Positions 59,890 through 64,000 of a stretch of 64,000 nucleotides of DNA are shown piece after piece; position 1 is the stretch's first letter, and each line of letters opens with the position of its first letter. The DNA is from Branchiostoma floridae (lineage: Eukaryota; Chordata; Leptocardii; Amphioxiformes; Branchiostomatidae): positions 21,602,091-21,666,090 of the forward strand of contig NC_049981.1 of NCBI RefSeq assembly GCF_000003815.2, written 5' to 3'. Below the pieces are notes generated by a model that ran no database searches, was not told the origin of the DNA, and worked only from the letters and a program-made list of their open reading frames with translations. The translations under genes were made by a program, and so were the position numbers.

Positions 59890-60184
59890 CAATCATTAAT
59901 ATTCCTTCCTACTTTGCACGTCTCCTGATGACCTCGGCGCCTTAACACAAAACATTTTCTCAGGGTAAACGGATCACATTCCCTGGTCGATGAGGCGTGT
60001 ATAGATCGTAATGTTTTGTTGCCACCAGTAAATCCACAATGTTTATTTATGAGCTGATATCGCACGAAGGAAGAATACATAATAACATACCGAGAACTGC
60101 AGAAGTTTAACTGGTAAAAGGCTTCAAAATCCATGTTTAAGGAAACCTAGTAATCGATGCGTTGAAGAACCTCTTTATTCCAGT

Positions 60185-60372
60185 AACGTTTATTCTAACA
60201 AGGTAACTTTATAAATTTACAAAGCGTTGCATACCATCCCAGAACGACGAGTGAGGTTTATTCTAACAAGGTAACTTTATGAAAAAACAAGGCGTTGAAT
60301 ACCCTCTTCATCACAGAACGACGAGCGAGATTTGTTTTAACAACTTGAAGGTAACTTTATGAAATACCCTAC
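60185..60372 (+). repeat. Tandem repeat, ~67-75-bp units, three copies
   Basis: TTTATTCTAACAAGGTAACT occurs at about 60190 and 60257, and a third form (TTTGTTTTAACAACTTGAAG) near 60331, with CAGAACGACGAG between units. Confidence 0.8.
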
Positions 60373-62605
60373 ACGGTGGACGCGTGGCTAATTAGTCCAT
60401 TTATCATGCGACACTCGTGTCCACAGGCACCGCAAGTCGGGAGGCCTACAGCCTACAGAAGAGTGCACACGAAAGCGATTCATCTTCCAGCATCGATGGC
60501 TAATGGAGCAATCAATGTTTCGGAGAAAACTTAAGCCAGTCTTGCACAATTGACCGGGCGTGTCTTCATCGTGTCTATCTCCTTCCTCGTCTCCTGCACC
60601 GCGGAGTCCCGCCTTTTGAAATATGGATCAAACCCCAGGATTAGCCAAGAGAGGTTACGAGCCCTAACCAGTCAACCAGGAGAGAAAGGTGATCCACCTC
60701 TCAAGTAATTGGCGGCTTCTGCTAAGCCATGGAAGCTTTTTTTGCTCATGCATAAAGACCAGGGTTTGCTCGCATTTAACTGCAGCTCAGTAGAGGTGCC
60801 AATCATGCGTATGCGTTTCTGATGAAAAGGGATGCTAGCTTGGCATTTGGAAGTTGTTGCTTTTTAAGTTTTGAATATCGATTAAGTCTCTGTAACTTTG
60901 CTGTATAATGCATTGCAAATGCACTGGCTAAATCGCTTACATTTCAAGGATTAGAATTTGACCTGTGGAACGAAACTACGATTAAGGTATTACCAGAGTC
61001 AAACCATTTTTCTTTATCTTCGATGTCATCCCTAGCAGGCTTATTTCAATATTAAACACACAGTGGTTAGATCATAATCTATGCAATATAAAAAAAATAA
61101 AACAGTGAGTTGATTTATCTCTTCAAAACATGAGAGGCAATCAGCTTTTGTAAGTTTCCAAGACGAATGTCAAGGTCGCAGCGGAACTACAGGGGAGTTT
61201 TTGTCAAAATATTCCAATGACCATAGTATGCACGTATCTTTGGTAGGGATGTACATAATGACGTGCAAACTATGCACATTAGGACTTGATTTGCATATTT
61301 AATGAGGGAAGTCTATATTTATCACTGTTTTCCATTATCATTACTCAAATACATGTATATGTAACATGTAGTTTGCGGCAAGTGGAAGATTAGACGATAC
61401 CTAATAAGTCCCTAATTTGCATAATCAATGAAATTTGTCATAATTCGTCTTAGTACATTTAGTAAATGATTGGATTGTCAACATTGTGACCTGTGTAAGT
61501 TAGTCAAAGGTGCACATAACCAAGAATAGATCATGCAGATGTTAAAATCATTAACATCTGCATAATCAGAATATTTCATGAAGATATGAGGTCTCCGATC
61601 TCTTATTGTTGGTTAAACAAGCTTGTAGAAAACGTCCCAACCACAAAAGAAATTCCTGGCTCCGAATTCCGAGCAGGAGTCATCCAGAGGCCAAGGGTCT
61701 GGTGTTTAAATGGAGTGTGTGAGGCGCCACCTACCTCAGAGATCAGCAACGTTACTGAACTGAAAAGTAGGTCGGTGTTCATCATTTTCGGATAGATAAA
61801 AAAAAGTTTTCAGTATGCATTTTGTGTTCTTCTTTTCCTATTTTTTGGAGGCAGCAACGCAATCCAAGGCTTATAGAAAATGGTGGCAACCATCCAAATG
61901 TCTACTTGTGGGTATACCAACAGTTGTTAATTCGAGTCACAAAGGCAACGTTCATGAAATTTATAGTGATCCCTCCCCCCGGCCTGTGCAGCGAGCTATA
62001 CAGCTCTGATCCCCTGACGGTAACGTTAATGTACCCTAATACCGACGGGGTCTTCACCTCACGAGGGAGCGTCTTATTACACAGACTCCCAGGACGCCCA
62101 TACGTGCCCACAGCCGGCTGACAATACGCCGTTATTAAGAATGCATGGTCGTCAATTTTTCATCCCTGTGCCTCATGCGTGGAGATGCCAGGATCGTTGT
62201 GCAGGCTGGGGCACCTTTTCGGAACCGTTTATTCTATAACGTTAACTGAAGAAGGAAATATCAACAAGCTTCTGGCACTTGAAATTACGGTGCCATGCCT
62301 CTTTTTACACAAAAGCGCTTTAGTTTTAACCTGGTATTTTTTTAAATCATAAGAGGGCCACCTAGGTGTTAACCTGAAAGTTTAGCTGTGTTGGATGGAG
62401 TACTTTTGGTTAAGAGTTGAACTGTAATTTCCAAAACATACCCCAAAAAAGTTGCAGGAAGTTAATGTTCAGACAAGTTCATATAGAGTCACCTGGACGC
62501 TCCGTCTCACTGGACCAAGTGAGAATGTTGGACACAGACTTTTTTAAAGGAATTCAAGAAGCCATCTACTAATCTCCAGTCAGAGTTACTGACGGCATAA
62601 GATAC
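60373..62605. other. Intergenic stretch, nothing recognised
   Basis: It includes TTTGCATA-rich AT DNA at about 61270-61450 reminiscent of parts of the 898-bp duplication. No exon-like frame. Confidence 0.35.
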
Positions 62606-62715
62606 TAGTAGTATTAAAGCTGGCCAAGGAGTGGTCATCTGACTCCCTTTGGCTGACTGTACTCCTTGGTCAGCTTTAATACTATCTCATGCTGCCGGTA
62701 AAACTGCCTTGAGAT
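62606..62715. mobile_element. Hairpin repeat, third copy of the 41.2-kb family
   Basis: TAGTATTAAAGCTGGCCAAG is mirrored by CTTGGTCAGCTTTAATACTA, a stem of about 25 bases with one or two mismatches. The 3' flank (CCGGTAAAACTGCCTTGAGA) resembles CCGGGAATCTGCTTGGAGAT at 41319. Confidence 0.7.
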
Positions 62716-63664
62716 TAGCAATCTACATCATGGCTTTACAACCACCTCTCAACAGAGATTGGAGGCGCCATAGTCATACAACTTCTGCAACTCATGATCA
62801 ACTCAATTGTCCATCGAGTCACGTGTTCTATCTACATAACGTGACGTCATGGAAGCAGTGGATTGAGAATTTTTGACCATGATGACTGGAGTTGGACAGT
62901 CGGACATTTTGATGATTGTGTTGATAATTGCAGTTGAACTCTGGCCCAGAGCCAGTCTGTTGTCCGTGCTGCAATATTTTGCAGATGGCAAGGCAGGATG
63001 ATGAATGCTGCTGATGCAATATCAACTGGTTAAGACAGACCGATAAATCTTATGCTGTCATAAAATTATATCATAAACCATCCAAGCGACCATTGGAGCC
63101 GCCACCATCGACACCTTTGTGTCAAGGGCTTCCAAACATTCCAAGACATTTTACGCTGGTGACCTTGCCCTTTCTCGTTACAAGTGTCTGAATGATCAGC
63201 AGGATGATAGTGGTCACTTCAAACGGAAGAGGAGGAGCACGATCCATGGTCCTCACTTCAAAGCGAATTAAAGCTCTACGATGGTTCTAGATACACGACC
63301 GCACACATTTAGACGTAGAATTATTATACGTCATTTCTATAAAAAGACAGGTCACCCTGTCCCGTCCACTTCCGATCGTTCTGTTGCACGAGTTCATCTG
63401 GAACTCCGCGGTCGAAACCCCGGACTTGAAGTTGACGTATTGCAATAGCAGCCAACGATGGCGATATCATCGCTTCTGGTGCCAATAAAATGGACATCTG
63501 ATATGGAACAAAATAGTGGACAATCTGGGGCCACCATAGATTGTGTTGAGTGCGAGGAGCCGGGCTGACAGCGCCTGTCCTGTTCATTAACCTGCCCACC
63601 CACCCGAATGAGATGAATGCGCCCCTTGCGGCGGTAATACTCCCGTTTATTTTCCGGCTTGACT
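62716..63664. other. Intergenic stretch, nothing recognised
   Basis: Overlapping short frames on both strands (62803-63025, 63324-63693) without domains. Confidence 0.4.
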
Positions 63665-63995
63665 TTTTGATAGGTATACAAAGGATTGGTCAAGAATCAT
63701 CCTTCTGGCAAGAATATAGCAAAAGAACACAACAAAATAGGCTAAGACGTAGAAATTTAAAGTGAACCTTATTAAAGATCTACTTACAAGTCACTACAGG
63801 ATGACAAGCGCGAATAAATACATTGACAGGTATACAAGGGATTCGTCAAGAATTATTCTTCTGGCAAAAATATAGCAGAGAGACACAGCAAATACCGTAA
63901 CATACGTAAGGTCAACTGCAAGCTAAGAAATAGAAAATTAAGATAAACCTTATTAGATATCTACTTACAAGTCATTACAGGATAACAAACGTATA
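63665..63995 (+). repeat. Tandem duplication, 156-bp spacing, two copies at window end
   Basis: AGGTATACAA(A/G)GGATT at 63672 and 63828 each begin a unit with GTCAAGAAT, CTTCTGGCAA and CTACTTACAAGTCA. It may continue past the right edge. Confidence 0.85.
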
Positions 63996-64000
63996 ACGGA

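Overview
This is eukaryotic (metazoan) genomic DNA: long non-coding stretches, consensus GT-AG introns, tRNA-derived SINEs, LINE 3' ends, many short inverted-repeat DNA transposons, and two runs of N. The receptor gene and the mix of repeats suggest an invertebrate deuterostome, most likely a lancelet (Branchiostoma). That assignment is an inference; nothing was searched.

One protein-coding gene can be supported with confidence. It is a three-exon rhodopsin-class (class A) G-protein-coupled receptor on the minus strand (exon 1 19785-20121, exon 2 13589-13688, exon 3 2250-3480). Splice phases match exactly and give a 555-residue, seven-helix protein. It looks most like neuropeptide FF / RFamide-type receptors. 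It is atypical: the Asn of helix 1, the Asp of the DRY motif, and the Asn and Tyr of NPxxY are all replaced. It also has a roughly 200-residue third intracellular loop, a Glu-rich tail and a C-terminal T-W-I that fits a PDZ ligand. A polyadenylation signal lies 18 bases past the stop codon.

Layout: 1-0.7 kb, LINE fragment. 2.2-20.1 kb, the receptor gene; its second intron carries a 6.9-kb palindrome (4442-11380) with tandem 163-bp satellite units and an 850-N gap, and its first intron carries a MITE and a duplicated splice-acceptor region. 21.5-25.6 kb, a 220-bp tandem array and an 898-bp tandem duplication. 26-50 kb, gene-poor DNA with MITEs, LINE pieces, SINEs, short tandem duplications and a 904-bp terminal-inverted-repeat element holding a 54-codon ORF. 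51.77-54.99 kb, a second palindromic element with 1.1-kb arms, apparent 9-bp target duplications (Mutator-like) and a core minisatellite whose units look like splice sites. 55-64 kb, more MITEs and tandem repeats.

The region reads as one receptor gene in a transposon-dense setting. No operons, CRISPR arrays, rRNA or intact tRNA genes were seen. The most unusual items are the receptor's altered switch motifs and the two giant fold-back structures, one of which would be transcribed as part of the receptor pre-mRNA.
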